Of a stretch of 64,000 bases of DNA, positions 63,623-64,000 are shown one piece after another. Every line of letters starts with the position of its first letter. The stretch's first letter is position 1. This DNA comes from Sphingopyxis panaciterrae (GTDB lineage: Bacteria; Pseudomonadota; Alphaproteobacteria; Sphingomonadales; Sphingomonadaceae): contig NZ_JAASQN010000001.1 in NCBI RefSeq assembly GCF_011762125.1, positions 1,178,001 to 1,242,000 of the forward strand, in the 5' to 3' direction. The notes beneath the pieces were generated by a model. That model was given only the letters and a program-made list of their open reading frames with translations. It was not told the origin of the DNA and did no database searches. Both the position numbers and the translations under genes were made by a program.

Positions 63623-64000
63623 TGGCGCGCGCATCGGGACAGATCGCGCTCCCGCTCGACTGGAGCGCCGGGGGCAGTAACGACGGCCCGCTGATCGTCG
63701 GCACCAGCAACGCCGATGCGGTGCGCTACCTCCGCCATGTGTCGACCTGGCCCGTGCGGACGGCGGTGCTGGTGGGGCCGCGCGGATCGGGCCGCAGCCT
63801 GATCGGCCGGCTCTTTGCACGCGACACCGGCGGCCGCGTCATCGACGGTCATGACAGCGTGTCCGAAGAAGACCTTTTCCACGCATGGAACGCGGCGCAG
63901 GCTTCGGGCAAGCCGCTGCTGATCATCGCCGATGCGCCGCCGGCGACGTGGGATATCGCGCTGCCCGACCTCGCGTCTCGGCTCGCCGCGGTGCCGGTGC
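63622..64000 (+). CDS. hdaA: HdaA, DnaA-related regulatory inactivator (3' end outside window)
   Basis: 126 residues visible. The N-terminus has the clamp-binding motif QIALPLDW, typical of Hda proteins that stimulate DnaA-ATP hydrolysis on the sliding clamp. The P-loop reads GPRGSGRSL (about 52-60), with Arg in place of the usual Walker A Lys. The Walker B region reads LLIIADAPP without the double acid. It starts inside the stop of the DUF2066-like gene (TGATG) and runs off the window. Confidence 0.85.
   Translation, partial: MARASGQIALPLDWSAGGSNDGPLIVGTSNADAVRYLRHVSTWPVRTAVLVGPRGSGRSLIGRLFARDTGGRVIDGHDSVSEEDLFHAWNAAQASGKPLLIIADAPPATWDIALPDLASRLAAVPV

Overview
The window is a contiguous piece of a high-GC alphaproteobacterial chromosome. 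Gene content and order (lon-hup-tRNA-Val, eno-ftsB-pdhA-pdhB, lptD-surA-pdxA-rsmA, an NDUFS4-like complex I accessory subunit, DUF4170 and DUF2794 proteins, an HdaA-type initiator regulator) point to a sphingomonad, probably Sphingopyxis-like. The family-level placement is inference from protein character and synteny. No prophage, conjugative element, CRISPR array or intact IS element is visible. The DNA looks like core chromosome peppered with short palindromic intergenic repeats.

Layout. 1-6.6 kb: the end of tamB with a tiny lipoprotein gene, a GDT1-type manganese/calcium transporter behind a yybP-ykoY (Mn) riboswitch, galE, and a HerA-like ATPase. 6.7-12.7 kb: the agmatine-to-putrescine pair aguA-aguB, an M28 lipoprotein peptidase and an S9 peptidase. 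12.7-17.7 kb: rpsD, a PchB-like chorismate mutase, and the minus-strand series rpiB-glyA-small membrane protein-nrdR-trmJ. There trmJ is fused in frame to a GIY-YIG nuclease domain through a linker made of a palindromic repeat. 17.8-24.4 kb: membrane proteins, a hydrolase, a cysteine desulfurase-ferredoxin-class A beta-lactamase operon, the SRP RNA, dnaX and ybaB. 24.6-30.3 kb: lon, hup, tRNA-Val(CAC) and a PepSY protein / response regulator / histidine kinase set. 30.3-38.4 kb: GST and AroQ chorismate mutase, ispB, hrpB, the NDUFS4-like subunit, DUF4170, and a four-gene YqjD/YqjE-like membrane cluster. 38.6-45.0 kb: eno, ftsB, the pyruvate dehydrogenase E1 genes, a squalene/phytoene-synthase-like gene and cysE. 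45.0-49.3 kb: a 266-bp element with 32-bp terminal inverted repeats, DUF2794, a membrane protein, an SDR, and a phosphate-selective porin preceded by a four-unit Pho box. 49.5-57.3 kb: the lptD-surA-pdxA-rsmA operon divergent from pepA-holC. 57.4-64 kb: a lipoprotein, ndk, cls, purM-purN (PurN fused to a YjbR domain), a DUF2066-like protein and the start of hdaA.

Much of the set serves envelope building (TamB, LptD, SurA, Cls, porin, YqjD/E cluster), nucleotide and one-carbon metabolism (PurM, PurN, GlyA, Ndk, NrdR) and replication (DnaX, HolC, HdaA). The most unusual signals are the repeat-mediated GIY-YIG/TrmJ fusion, whose nuclease segment is bracketed by two copies of one repeat family; the inverted-repeat element filling the cysE-DUF2794 gap exactly; the Mn riboswitch; and a lipoprotein-type class A beta-lactamase carrying the cysteine pair typical of class A carbapenemases.
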